DNA from: Puffinus mauretanicus
Lineage: Eukaryota; Chordata; Aves; Procellariiformes; Procellariidae
DNA: 64,000 bases
Assembly: GCA_023333565.1 (NCBI GenBank)
Contig: JAJKFH010003627.1
Coordinates: forward strand, 7,049,501 to 7,113,500
Direction: 5' to 3'
A program made the translations under genes and the position numbers. Below the pieces are notes generated by a model, which worked only from the letters and a program-made list of their open reading frames with translations, was not told the DNA's origin and did no database searches. Below, piece by piece: positions 48,345 to 59,862 of the stretch; positions within the stretch are counted from its first letter, which is position 1; every line of letters begins with the position of its first letter.

Positions 48345-48368
48345 CAAAATTATCCGTAGATAATTTTG
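48345..48368. other. Perfect 10-bp stem, 4-base loop hairpin
   Basis: CAAAATTATC (48345-48354) and GATAATTTTG (48359-48368) are exact reverse complements around CGTA. There is no T-run after it, so no terminator meaning. It is too short for a microRNA precursor. Its position next to the CRE suggests a composite protein-binding site. Confidence 0.8.
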
Positions 48369-48370
48369 AC

Positions 48371-49190
48371 TTCCCAGTGAGATTTGCACCAAACCACATC
48401 TCAAAGTGCTGGAATTCCCCTGGGGACAGAAATACTTTTTTGTTTTTTTGCTGCTCCCCAGCCAGCTTGAAGGCAGGATCTGTGACGAGAAAAGGTCCCA
48501 TCCCTGCTCTGGGGCAGGGTCACAGCATGGGAGCAGGCAGGTGGGCACCCCCGTCCAACCCTGCCTCCCTGCCCGGGTGCACCGAGGGGGCAAAGCCATG
48601 GTAATGTCCCTCTCCTCGCATCAGCAAGGTGTTCAGGCTGTATCAGACGTGATGGAAAAATGTGGGTGCGGATTTCTCCTGCTCCTCTGGAGCAAAACAC
48701 GAGTAAGGATTAAACCATGATGATGTAACAACCCCACTCTTCATCCTCTTCATCCTCCTCATCTTCCAGGCAGATTGATAGCTGCCACACTGGACACTGA
48801 AGGAAACCCAAAAATCCCCACCCTGCCAAGTGCAGAGATACAAACCAGAAGAAGAAATCAATGGGTTTACCTGGTTTCCTGCAGCACCCAGGGAAAGGTG
48901 AGATGGGCACCTGCTCACTGCTGAGACCCAGACCAGGGTTCCCAGGGGACCACAGCGGTTCCCCATGACTCCCCTGAGCCCAGCATTTTCCCACGTCTGA
49001 AGCCAAGCAGCACTAAACCACACACACGCTGAAGCTCCCAAGCCAAACTGTAACGCTTCTCCTACCTTCTGCAAGAAAGAAAATTTTAAAAAGGAAGAAA
49101 AAGTCAAGATTTGGTTCAGGTTTGGAGTGAAACTGTTTAAACGCTCGATTACTCCTCGCTACCGTACTTACACACACCCATCCTTAAATT
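48371..49190. other. Non-coding DNA, nothing recognised
   Basis: Overlapping frames up to 154 codons (minus strand, 48643-49107) carry no recognisable domain. No repeat family is seen. A TCCTCTTCATCCTCCTCATC tract lies near 48744. Confidence 0.45.
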
Positions 49191-49194
49191 ACTA

Positions 49195-49720
49195 AAGAAC
49201 TATCTTTAACGCAGTCAAAGTGGCTTCAGATGTGAGTCACAGCCCATTATCAGCATCGTGTTTGTTTTTCCATATTGACTGTGTGTGTAATATAATCCTT
49301 GTTTATGATAATTGATTTTCCTTGGACTGCCTTCCTGGGAATAATATGCACACTTTTTAACTCTCTCTTTAAAGATCAAATGGCATTTAGGCCTGGTGAT
49401 TTGAATCTGAGTTGGTCAGAGCATTTAATACAATAAGCGTGAGCTTAAAGGAAAGCAGTTAAACCCTGGATATTTTTCTTATTGCATAGCTTGAAAACCC
49501 TTGAATTGAGAGGGAAGTTTGCATCTATTTTCTTGTCGTCTATTTTAAAAGCTGTCAGAGTTGGTTAGTCTCTCTTAAAATTAGTCCTTTGGATCATCTT
49601 CTTACTAAAAACAAAATCTGAGCTTTTTTTTTTTTTTAAAGCGATAGCGGATTAGGGCAAGAAGCTTTGTTTAGCTAAAGCGAGGGATTAGAGGAGATTT
49701 GCCCCCATAAAGTTGTGGTT
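49195..49720. promoter_or_regulatory. Candidate conserved regulatory element (long, AT-rich)
   Basis: A 500-bp non-repetitive AT-rich block with CCTTGTTTATGATAATTGAT (forkhead plus homeodomain-like), AGATCAAATGGC, GCATTTAATACAATAAGC, and ATTAG/AATTAG cores. TTGTTTA and ATTGATT-type words recur. It is followed by a T-run at 49625-49637. Of the blocks listed, this is among the longest without any repeat similarity. Enhancer identity is inferred. Confidence 0.33.
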
Positions 49721-51149
49721 TGATGGTGCTTTTATCCCTGGATGTTGCTAAAGCTGTGTTGCTTCAGGATTAGGAGCATACAAAGAGTCTCCTTGTGCTG
49801 TTTCACAGCCAAGAGAAAGACGGGGGGGAGAGGGAGAGACAGGGGAACACATGCAACAGAATTGGGAATTCCTTGGTCACACAAATCTAAAGTTTAAACC
49901 CCCTGACACAAACTTTGCCAGACACGTTGTGAATGCGAGATGGCCAGACCTCTAGTGGGAACGGTGGATGATGGAGCGGAGGGGGTGAGACCGCCTGAAC
50001 CACCACCTCCCAGCCTCCCGCCAGTGACTTTCCTCCAAAATGAGCGAAATTTGGCTGGGGTGGCCGAGAGAAAGGCGAAGGGAAGGCAAGACCTCAGCGT
50101 GGCTTGGGCAGCATTTCTCCCAGGTGAAACTTGGGCCACCATCAGCAAACCCTGATGAAAAGAAGCCACAGCGTTGCTCCAGACACGTTGGTGTCCAGTA
50201 TCGGGAGACGAGGGCATCTAATTTATTCAAACACCAGTCAGCCGTGCAAGCGGCTGGCGGTCCTTAGCCTTCCCACCTTTGGGAAATGCTTAAATCTTGG
50301 CATGTGCTGATGAGATGTCCCCACCGGCCAGAGCCAGGTCCTGGGCCAGCTCTGCCACGAGTCTGAGAGGACACAGAAGAAGTGGAAAAGCCCCACATAA
50401 CACTATCTTTGCAAAACAGCTTTAAATAAAAGAGAAAGAAGTCAAGACCAGGCACCAAATGGTGATGGCACATCATTTCCCCTTCCACATGGAAGTGGAC
50501 AGCCTGGTTTATTTGGCAGGAGGCGGAGAACCTCCAAAAACTTGAGGTTCTATACGTATGGGAAATTTACCCCTACCCAAATCAAAACACAAACCCCTCC
50601 TGCATGACAAGATCATTTCAAAAGCAGGAAAGAGTAGCAAGAAAAAAAACAAACCCCAACTCAAATCCAACAAAACTCCTGACAGGCAGCTTATTTCCAT
50701 CCTGCGGCAATTTATGTACGTCCCCCTGCTTTTTATTTATTTTGGGGGACACAGGGTTGTGCCTCGATACCCACAGCCCTTGTAGCAAAGCTGTGAGAAT
50801 ACACGTGAGGCACCACATCAGGCTGCGAGGTCTGGGTGCTCCTTGCCCTGGGTGCAAAGCCCCATGCGTGTGACCCGGCGTAGCTGTGCCAGAAAGAAAG
50901 AAGCAGCGCCCTTGCTTATATGGAGCGAGGGAATCAGGCTCTTCTCTTCAAAACAGGAAATGAGATTTCATTAAAAGATGTAATACCCGTTAAAAAGAAA
51001 CCTAAAAATCCCTCTTGTCACTAGCAGATTATTATATCAGATTTTTCTGGAAAATGAGTCTGTGATTTTATCAAAAGACATTCCAGATGATAAATAATAT
51101 AGTCTGGAGGGTGTACGTTATACACATGCATTTGTGTATGTATTTGAAC
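49721..51149. other. Non-coding DNA, nothing recognised
   Basis: Short overlapping frames only, with no transposon or RNA gene. A short GC-rich part lies at 49920-50130. Confidence 0.45.
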
Positions 51150-51601
51150 ATCTACTCTGCTCTGGTGAGACCCCACCTGGAGTACTGCATCCAGCTGTGG
51201 AGCCCTCAGCACAGAAAAGACATGGACCTGTTGCAGCGGGTCCAGAAGAGGACCACAAAAAAGGTCAGAGGGATGGAACACCTCTCCTATGAGGAAAGGC
51301 TGAGAGAGCTGGGGCTGTTTAACCTGGAGAAGAGAAAGCTCCAGGGAGACCTTATTGTGGCCTTTCAATACTTAAAGGAGGCTTATAAGAAAGATGGGGA
51401 CAGACATATTAGCAGGGCCTGTTGCAAGAGTTTAATGGTTTTAAACTAAAAGAGGGTGGATTTAGACTAGATATAAGGAAGAAATTTTTTACAATGAGGG
51501 TGGTGAAACACTGGAACAGGTTGCCCAGAGAGGTGGTGGATGCCCCATCCCTGGAAATATTCAAGGTCAGGTTGGACGGGGCTCTGAGCAACCTGATCTA
51601 G
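51150..51601 (+). pseudogene. CR1 ORF2 C-terminal fragment with one frameshift
   Basis: The first frame (51150-51449) translates to the familiar C-terminal CR1 ORF2 pattern: [20 protein letters not shown], then [18 protein letters not shown] residues and [16 protein letters not shown]. It then stops. The remainder (from about 51464, [20 protein letters not shown] onward) continues in another frame to a TAG at 51599-51601. One small indel therefore separates two otherwise readable parts. Reverse-transcriptase and endonuclease cores are missing. Confidence 0.93.
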
Positions 51602-51698
51602 CTGATGATGTCCCTGCCCATGGCAGGGGGGTTGGACTAGATGACATTCAAAGGTCCCTTCCAACCCAAACTATTCTATGATTCTATGATTCTATGAA
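51150..51698 (+). mobile_element. CR1 LINE, 5'-truncated, youngest copy in the window
   Basis: About 550 bp of CR1 3' end. It begins in ORF2 (CTGGTGAGACCCCACCTGGA), passes through AACACTGGAACAGGTTGCCC and GGGGGGTTGGACTAGATGAC, then GGTCCCTTCCAACCCAAACT, and finishes in three ATTCTATG octamers ending at 51698. The octamer tail and near-intact reading frame mark it as the least decayed CR1 here. Insertion is into AT-rich DNA and no target-site duplication is evident. Confidence 0.98.
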
Positions 51699-54649
51699 AT
51701 ATGTGCATATGTATGTCTTTAAGCAAACACCTTTGCGCTTGACTTGATACCCAATGGATGGTTGATTAGTTTTGTTAGAACCAAAGAGATACTAAGCCCA
51801 TGCAGGAAAAATACCCATGATAGCACATTAGCCAAATTATGTTTGTTTAAGCCATTACGACTAATGGATACAGTCAACATTTGAGGAAAAAAAACCCGAA
51901 GAACAATATGACAGTGGTGTTATAGGAATAAAGCAAGATTTATCCAAGCCAGGCCCTCGCTAGCCAGGTTCTGTCCGACCGGACACCGATGCTGAGCCAA
52001 GGTCTGTAACCCACCAGCCGGCTCCAGCCACACTCAGCCCTGCGGTGAGCCTGTCCCCTTACACAGCCGTGTTTTCATCTTCCTAACTCCTCGGATGGCC
52101 CCCTCACCATTTCATCTCTCAGGCTTGAAATCAGAAATAACGACAGCAGCTTGAGCCAAGTGAGATCTATAACACCCATCCGAGGGAAACCCAGCTGTTT
52201 CAATGCTTTCTCAGTTCAAAATAGAGTTAAATAAACCACAGATTTCATGTTTCCTGCAGAATAGCAATTGTGAAGGGTGGAAGAAGTGCACTTGGAAAAG
52301 TCAAAACATTTAATTTTTTAGGGGAAAAGAATAAGATTTCAGTGCTCTGAAAATCTGTTCTGTGTTGGTTTTTCCTTTGCTTTGTCATAAGAAAATTAAA
52401 CATGAAGTTCCACGTCTCTCTGATGCATTTCGGGCTTTACAGCCCAGTTTACCTTTTCTGGAAAGCTCCTGCTTTCTAGCCAGGCTGCATTTCTAGCGCT
52501 GGACTGCAGGTCAGGCAGGTTCCCTTGATGCACCAAAAAAGTCAAGTAGACTTAAGTACAATGCCTTCTGGGAGGTGTGGTATCCCAGAAACACCAAACT
52601 AGTGTGGGCCCACATGGCAGAAATACAGCTCTCTGACAACAATGCTCCGTTGGGAAATACAATTTAGTTTTCTTTTTCTTGACTTGTAAATACATGTTTT
52701 GCAACCGTTTAAAAAAAAATCAAATATTCAAATTCAAAGTGGACCAACCCAACAACTGGACCCACCTCTGTTTCTGGTTTTTTTTCCAGTGGCGATATTT
52801 TAGTGCACATTTTCCCCCTGGAAGGCGGTACCTTCAGGGGGAAGACACAAAAATTATTCATCAGTTCTCATGGCAAGCCCTCCTGCTCCCTTTTCTTCCC
52901 TTCAGATATGCAAGCTGGCAAGATGCCCAAGGCTTTTCCTTCCTCATTCTGGGATGAAACAAAGGTACAAAGTCTCAGCAGCAGCTCACAAACTGGGAGA
53001 TGCAGATAATACCCTATGGACTTGGAAGCTCCTTAAAGCTGGCATCCCGCTCCCACTGCTGGAAGAGAGCATGAGATGGCGACGGGACCTTGGGTGGGCT
53101 GGCTGACCCCAGAGCGACCATGTTACAGGGTGTCATTGGACCAGCAGTTTGCAAAGAGGCAAGAGGTGGTGGGATGGGTGGGAAGTGCATCCCAGAGTGG
53201 GCAAAAGATGCTTGAAGAGCTGCTTCTCTGGAGGAAGGTTTTTCCTCCTTGTGCTTGCTGGTGCCCGGCCACTCCTCCCCACGGCTGCATGGGGGAATGC
53301 CCTTCCCCGCAGCTCACAGGAGGGTGAATAAAACCCCAGGCTGATGTGGGATACAGATGTCATCTGTTTCTGCCCGCTTGTGCATCTGAAGGCTGAGTTT
53401 TCCTCCCCTTGCAGGGCACTCGCCGACAGCAGAGCGCTGTGACTTAGGGACAAACCTCTCTAAACAACAAGCATTTTCTCTCCGATATCTTTGCATCATA
53501 TGACCTTGAAAACAAATCAGAAGGTAAAATAAACATATAAAAGCAGCCGGGGTATTTGGCCTGACTGAACTCCATCAGGGCTGCGGAGCTGGAGGAATGC
53601 ATTATCAGTTCCCAGCAATTTTTGATTTTTCCCCAGTGTGGGACTGCAGAAGTGGCCTTATTGAAAGGCCAGAATCTGCTTCTATTTCAACCAGTGACAG
53701 GTACATTTATATTAACTTGATTCCCCCTTGAAATTACCCAAGTTTAAAGAATTATCTGTCTGCAAGGGGAAAAAAAAAAAAGAAAGAAAACTGTGCACCA
53801 GCAGTGGCTGTTCAGGATGATGTTCTGGGTTTGGAAATTACCTATTTAAGTCAATAAATGGGTTAGGAGGGGGAGAAGGAAAGGAAGGTAGAGTTTGTGG
53901 TTCTTAATCATAGCTTCGCGGGGTTTAGCTGCTCTCCCACTGTTGAAAAATGTTTCAAAAAGCAAAATAAATGATCTTCTAGTTACTAAAGTATTGATTT
54001 TGCCTACATCCAGTAATAAAGAGCAAGTCACCTGTAGGTAAAACTCTTGTAAAATATATTTGATACTATAATAGTCTGGAGATAGAGTTACATGCAGCTG
54101 AGAGAGGCAGAGAGATGACAAATCATTTTTAATAAGGTGTTTATCTAACGTATTTCATGTCCTGTGTTACCCAAAACTAAACGGGGCTCATTTTCCTTTC
54201 CCCTCCTTTGTACCCCACCTTGGAGAAACCCACTGCAGTGGTGGGCTGGCACAGGAGATGGTATTGTGGTTGGTCAGCTTGGCTGGTGCCTGCAGCCAAC
54301 GCATCCCCACAATGGGGACCAGTGCGGGGAAATTGGATTGAAACGCTTCTTCCAGATGCTCAAAATGCAACACAAGGGCTGGACCCACTATTGCACAAGT
54401 GCTGGTGGAGGTGGCCACTGGGCCACGCTCCTGATCTGGGAGGGAGAGTTGGTTTTCCCCAGCCCTCTCGTGTCCTTGAAATTTCTCCTGCAGAAAACAC
54501 GGCTAGCCCGGCTTTGTGCCTGGGAGATGGATTTTCTCCCCCAGGAAACATATCTATCATTTTGCTCAGAGGTAGGTACAAAATAAATGCAGTCATGCAT
54601 TTGAGCATCCGTTACTGAAGGACCCAACTTAGTGCTAAATGATGTAAAT
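51699..54649. other. Non-coding DNA, nothing recognised
   Basis: No transposon or recognisable protein. AT-rich sequence at 53500-53780 could be constrained but lacks distinctive words. Frames of up to 140 codons (54164-54618) overlap in several phases and show no domain. Confidence 0.42.
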
Positions 54650-54689
54650 CTAGATAAATATCATCACTTTTGAATAAATTACTTTGGAT

Positions 54690-54722
54690 TTACACCAGCG
54701 AAATAGAGCTGAACTGCGTCCA
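54690..54722 (+). repeat. Possible ancient sauropsid repeat fragment (GGATTTACACCAG)
   Basis: TTGGATTTACACCAGCGAAA followed by TAGAGCTGAACTGC resembles the sauropsid GATTTACACCAGTG(A/T)AACTGAGAGCAGAA phrase. Only about 30 bp match, so this is tentative. Confidence 0.35.
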
Positions 54723-56610
54723 GCCTTGCTGCCAGGACAGGCAGAACTTGCACTGATGTCCACAAGACCAATATCTGGAATTCTTTCTGAAATGATGGTT
54801 GGGGAGATCCAGTTCTGGGTCTGATGTGTTAGGTAAGGGCCAAATCTTTAGTCCCAATGGCAAAGCCCCTCAGTGACGGGATGCTGGGATAACCCAACTC
54901 TCAATATACATTGGGCCTGGGTCCACACTTAGATGCAACCAAGCTGCAAGAGAAATCTCTCTCCCAAGCATAAGCAGAATCAGTGCTCTGAAGGATAAAC
55001 CACAGCTAGACGGTGATGTTGGATTCAGAGCATCCCATGGTGCTGAGTTAGACCTCAGCTAAAGAAACAGAGGGTTATTATAGTGGCTTAAGAGTTCAGG
55101 AAAATCAGGATCAGAAACCCTTCGTTGCCTCAAACTCCTTACAGTACGTGTACCCACACAGGTAGGTTCATCGTGTCATTCCCAGAGAAAGCAAGTCCTC
55201 TTATGGACTTACCTTGTGCTCTTAAAAACAAACAAAAAATTCCCAAAGCTAACGGCAGCTGCCTGAATCACGGGGCGCTGCAAAGGCAAGCAAAGCAGAG
55301 ACTGAGTTTCCTCTGCTACTCGCGTGGGATGGAGCTCTATCTAGAAAAAGCGGAGTCTCTCCATGCCAAGCCCATAGCCAGGACCTGAATTTAAGCAACC
55401 TTCTGGAGTTTCTGTTCTGCTTGGATAACCTTTCCAGCCTTCCAAGAGCTGGAGAACCGGCTCCAGGACTTGTAACATCCCTATCACAGCCTCCCTCCAC
55501 ATCCACATTTCTTTCCACGAGTCCCATCAGGGTATAAATAACAAACCGGAGCGCAGCAGCCATGTGGAGAGCTCCCCACCTCTCAAAGAAGCAAGGAAAG
55601 GCATTTTCTGGCAAGGAAAGACCTGTCAGAGGAGAGGCAGCATCTCACCAACGAGGGTGGAAAATATTAAAATAGCAGGAGGACCTGGGCCATAAAGGAT
55701 GTCTGTGAAGATGGGTGGGTGGATTTGTTCATGCCAGGTTTCGATATGACCATTGTAAAGCCCCTAGAGATTATTTCCCCCTAAATTAATCCATGGGAGA
55801 GATGGCCACAAAAAAACAAACCCACATTGCCTACCCTTCACAAAGGGACTGAGCAGATCAAGCTTCTCCAGTTCCTCCTCTGGCAGCAGCAGATGGGCGT
55901 TTTCAGATGTTTGTCGCATTTTTTCTGTAAAAGAGTTTCTCAGCAAAATACGAAGGCGAAGGGTCTGGAATGACATTAAATTGGCATTACTCAAGCCTCA
56001 TGGGGGAGGAAGAACATTTTTCTCAGAATATCTCAAAACCAAGAGGCTACCAGAAGTGTTTTTGGCCAAGTGGTGGTTGATGGTCCAACCTCCCGTTCAC
56101 ACCATCTCCCCGACGTGACCTGGGAGATGTCACCTGCCCACAGCACTCCATCCTCAGAGGAGAAAGGAGACATCTTGTACCCAAACTACAACTGCAACAC
56201 ATCACAGTACCAGAAGCGAATCAGAACCGCCCACATTTCTTCCCTGGTTGGCTTTTTTTGCAGGCTATTTAGTTATTTTGAGGGTGGCTTCAAATTCCTG
56301 ATCAAAATCCAAATCTTCTGTAAGGGGGACATTTTTTAAACCAATTCCACTCATTTAGATAACTTTTTTTAAGCAAATTATGACATTTCCCCTGGCTTTA
56401 GACTGATGCATAAAAATTGGATGAGGACAAGGAGTAGCTTGGGCACCGGACGGTCCCAGAGCAGAGGAAAGCCACAGATAAAGGGCTCTGAACCCAACCC
56501 AGGTGTTAACACACAGGGAATTTTTGGCGCACCAAGTCGGAAAAGAAAATTAATAACACTTTAAATAAAACAGGAACATTTCTGATATATTATTGCAAAA
56601 TTTCTGTTTT
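54723..56610. other. Non-coding DNA, nothing recognised
   Basis: No gene or repeat recognised. A short frame at 55125-55388 is not supported by any domain or splice signal. Confidence 0.42.
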
Positions 56611-56611
56611 G

Positions 56612-56816
56612 CTGATTCTTTTTAGGCGGCCTGTGAAAAGAAAGGAAGAAAACCACCTGCGCCTTTGCGACAGAGCAGTCCAGGCGTGGGGTGTCCCCGT
56701 GGGAAGCCGGATCCCGAAGGCCATCGCTCCCGGGAGGGCAGGGACACGGCCGAGCGAGGCCTCTCTTCTCAGCTCTGCCCCTGGCACCGGAGGCGGTGCT
56801 GGGCACATCGCTCCTC
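56612..56816 (+). other. CpG-rich patch preceded by an acceptor-like sequence, possible exon
   Basis: TTTTGCTGATTCTTTTTAG|GC (AG at 56624-56625) is a good splice-acceptor-like sequence with a pyrimidine tract. The following 170 bp hold about 14 CpGs by eye (CTGCGCCTTTGCGAC, GGCCGAGCGAGGCC) in otherwise CpG-poor DNA. One plus-strand frame stays open through it (56609-56941) and gives a basic then Pro/Ser-rich peptide that I do not recognise. No clear donor follows. It may be a non-coding exon, a distal CpG patch or chance. Confidence 0.2.
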
Positions 56817-56819
56817 TAT

Positions 56820-57559
56820 TTCTTTGCCTTTTCTCATCACCTTTCCCGCTTATCTCTTTTTGCCCTGGATGCCCTCCTGTTTCTCACTTCATCTGCAGCT
56901 CCTGGGCTAGAAAAGGCCCCCGGTTCGGCAGAAGTCTCTGAACACAGCTGGGATTCACTGAATAAAAAAATAAGTAGATCTGCCCATCATAACTATACTT
57001 TAAATTCCCTGCACAGGAGAGACTTCCCCTTTACATTCTCTCAGCTAACACTTTTACCAGGAACCAGAGGCTGAAAAAATTGATCTCTTTGGCTGTTTTC
57101 ACCTAATACTCTTGGTAGATTTGATTCCTTGCAGGTATTTTTTAAAAAATAGGCTAAACTAAGGAATGTCTTATTACAGTTACAAACTGCAGTTAATAGC
57201 GAAAAAAAAAGAAATTCCCGTGGCTGCATTTGAGAGAAGGATGAGGCCAATGAGGGAATATGAAGCATTTTTACTCAAACACATAAAACTAGTTATTATC
57301 ACAATTACGGAAGAGCGGAAACGGGAGGAGGAGCTGAGCTTGCTCTGTATTTCGTGATATTCAGCTCACCTTCTCCTCGAGGGGCAAAATTATAAACCCA
57401 CATGCCTCTGCAATCAAGGTATAAACTTTAGGTCTAAGATGGAAGAGATCTCTAACTCTTGTCAGAGGAATGAAAGGCTAGATGAAGAATTGGAGGAAGT
57501 GTAAGAAAGCAAGCAGGAGAGAGAAGGTGTTGGGTTCCCTTTAAAGCAGGTACCTAAAT
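56820..57559. other. Non-coding DNA, nothing recognised
   Basis: No gene or transposon recognised. The AT-rich part from about 57000 onwards merges with the next candidate regulatory block. Confidence 0.4.
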
Positions 57560-57960
57560 CTGAGGATTTTTTTTTTAAACCCTCTTTAAGATGAAGGCTC
57601 TGCTAATAACATGTCCAGAAGATGGCTCCTGGCAAATTGCTTTGTTATTCTTGTCAAAAAAAAAAGTCCCTTGGAAGCAGTCAATTTTAAACCATATATC
57701 AAAATGATTAATTGCCCTTAAATGAGCAGATGTTGAAGTACCCTTGAATGGGGCTAACGCCTTTTTGGATTGCAAACATAATGTATTCATGGACTTGGAA
57801 AAATATCATTAGGGCTATTAATTAGCTATAAGCACCAAAAGCTTTGGTGACTCCAAGGTGTTCACTTTTTTTTTTCTTCTTCTTTTTAAGACTTAAGGGG
57901 GAACAACTGGTTTTGCTGGAATAAGGTTAGCAGGTATTTTTTTAATGCTGTGCAGAAAAC
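57560..57960. promoter_or_regulatory. Candidate conserved regulatory element
   Basis: CATATATCAAAATGATTAAT and GGGCTATTAATTAGCTATAA (a near-palindromic homeodomain word at about 57812-57831) lie between T-runs. The block is not repetitive and lies 5 kb upstream of the CpG-island domain. Confidence 0.3.
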
Positions 57961-58430
57961 CTTGCCAAGTAGCTCAAATTGGAGAAACTGTAAGAAATAC
58001 TGGCTGACCTCTAAATATGGGTAGGAACTAGCCACAACAGCCAGGACTTGAAGAGAGAGCACAAGTATAGTGGGGCAAAGAAAGAGAAGGGAGGGAATAA
58101 AAGAAAGAAACCTGACATTGCAGGAGGCTGCTTAGGATACAATTCTGCTCCCGGCCAAGGGAAAATGTGCTAAATTGCAAACATTGGGTGAAGGTTTGAG
58201 TCGATTTTGGGGGGGAAAGGTGCTTTGTGTCCTCCTAATTTAGGGAGAAAGGAAAGTTTATTGCAGAGTTGACCCCGGAGGAAAAAAATATAAATTCCTC
58301 TTCCCACTAATCTCACTTTCCTCTAAACCTCCAAGAGCAAAAGGAGAAATGTAGCAAGCTGTGGCTTGAGACTTTTTAGTAACAGAAAATCCTTAAAAGT
58401 GAGCCTGTTTTGGTCTCTTTTCAAATACTG
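57961..58430. other. Non-coding DNA, nothing recognised
   Basis: Purine-rich sequence (AAAGAAAGAGAAGGGAGGG near 58078) without gene or transposon. Confidence 0.4.
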
Positions 58431-58434
58431 CATC

Positions 58435-58800
58435 AAATATATTTTCAATGAATTCATGGAAAAAAAGGAGGCAGGGAAGAGGAAAAAAAAAACTTTTTAA
58501 ATCTGTTTAAGTTTATAAACAAGATTAAAGAAACAATGTCAAGGGTCTTATGGAAATGGTGATAGTGCCCCTTTAAATAAGAGCAAGTGGAGATTTTCTA
58601 TATCACTGTGCAGTTTAAATCTTTCTTGATGGACCGGACACTAGTCCTCCTTAAATCCTTCAGAAAGCTGCTTTAAGGAAAAAGGCTGCGAGGAATTTCT
58701 TCTCGCTTTAATTGCTTAAGAAACGGTTCCCACAATGAGCTGTGGCCTAGATTTGCCTCTCATTTAAGTTCTGATTTTTAAAAGTTCACAAGTTAATCCC
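58435..58800. promoter_or_regulatory. Candidate conserved regulatory element with forkhead palindrome
   Basis: GTTTATAAAC at 58511-58520 is a perfect 10-bp palindrome built from two forkhead-like halves. It is followed by AAGATTAAAG and AACAATG (SOX core, 58532-58538), then CCCCTTTAAATAAG, CTTTAATTGCTTAAG and CTCATTTAAG. The dense mix, absence of repeats and position about 4 kb upstream of the candidate first exon suggest a proximal enhancer. Confidence 0.35.
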
Positions 58801-59815
58801 CTTTCGGTCTCACACGAATGCGGTTGGCGTCGGGGACAAAGTACTGGACAATGTCTGGAACATTTCAAACCCGCAAAAGATGCCCCATACCAAAAAAAAA
58901 AAAAAACCAACCACCCCAAAACAAAACCAAGCAAAGTGGCCTTGATTTAGTTAAGTAGCTATTTTAAGACCTTGTTGCCATTATAATTTGAGGCAAGCAG
59001 AAATCGTCTTCCACTGTATTTGTCGTAGATCCAGGGGTAAGGAGGTTTGTCAGTGTTTGCAGTTTTCTTCCTTGTCCATCTTCAGAGGATAGAGCTTTAT
59101 TTCTCTTTATTCAACCTAAAATTAAATGTCTGCATCTCTAGCCCAGTTTGTTGTCCTGGCAAGAGGTGTGATAAAATTCACAAAAAAACAAAGGAGAGAA
59201 GGAGAGAGTTAATGCATTAGCTGTTTAAAACATAACCAGCTTGGCTTTGATTTTAGTTGTTCTGAAGGAAACAGGCACGATTTCTGTGCAAATGCAAACA
59301 CACAATTCTGTGTGTACGGGGATGGGGAGGTGTAACATACCCGAGATTGGGAAATTACATGTGTTTCTAAATAAGATGAGGAAAGCACAATTTTCTTCCA
59401 ACATTATGCCCTGATAGTCCCTCTGATTTTTTTTTTTTTTTTTTTCCAAAAAGCAGTTTTCAAATTAAAAGTAGCAGCTGTCCTTCCCGTCATGCAGGTG
59501 AGGGTGCTTAGAGCCTACATGGAAACCTGAAAATCCCGGTTCACTTAGGAAAGACATAAAAAATGGTCTTTGAAGTGGATTTTTTTGGTACATGTATAGA
59601 CTCAGCCAGTTAGCCAAAATATTATCGTTAATATCACGGAAACGTAAAATGTCCTTTCTACTTGGTGAACTAACAAATTCCCCCCACTCCGTCTTGTAGC
59701 GCAGCATCAAGTCGGGGTGGCAGATTTATGTATTTTCGTATTTCATTTTGTTCTGCAATGCAAAACCTACACACAAAAAATTGCCCGATTTCTGCCCCCT
59801 TCTCCCCCGTTTTTT
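58801..59815. other. Non-coding upstream flank, poly(A)/poly(T) runs
   Basis: This stretch holds a 15-base A-run (58892-58906) and a 19-base T-run (59427-59445) but no gene or transposon. Confidence 0.5.
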
Positions 59816-59816
59816 T

Positions 59817-59862
59817 TTAACTATTGTTATTATTGTTATTAGTATTATTATTATCATCATTT
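59817..59862. repeat. Simple repeat (TTA/TTG/TCA)n
   Basis: ATTGTTATTATTGTTATTAG followed by (TAT)n and CATCAT units. A short degenerate trinucleotide tract that directly borders the first CpG-island segment. Confidence 0.75.

Larger units (their letters stand above)
47640..48370. promoter_or_regulatory. CpG-enriched patch with perfect CRE, candidate distal promoter/enhancer
   Basis: About 30 CpGs can be counted by eye in 730 bp, clearly above the surrounding DNA, with clusters such as CTCCGCGGGC, CAACGCCGGGC and CTCCCGCGCCCGGGC. At the right end lie CACGTC, a full consensus CRE TGACGTCA (48331-48338) and a perfect hairpin (48345-48368). No splice donor or coding frame could be tied to it. 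It may be the promoter of an unannotated non-coding transcript or an enhancer. Confidence 0.35.

Noticed and set aside
58707..58727. Resemblance of TTAATTGCTTAAGAAACGG to the miR-137 mature sequence
   Set aside because: It differs at several positions, including the seed, and no precursor hairpin is visible.
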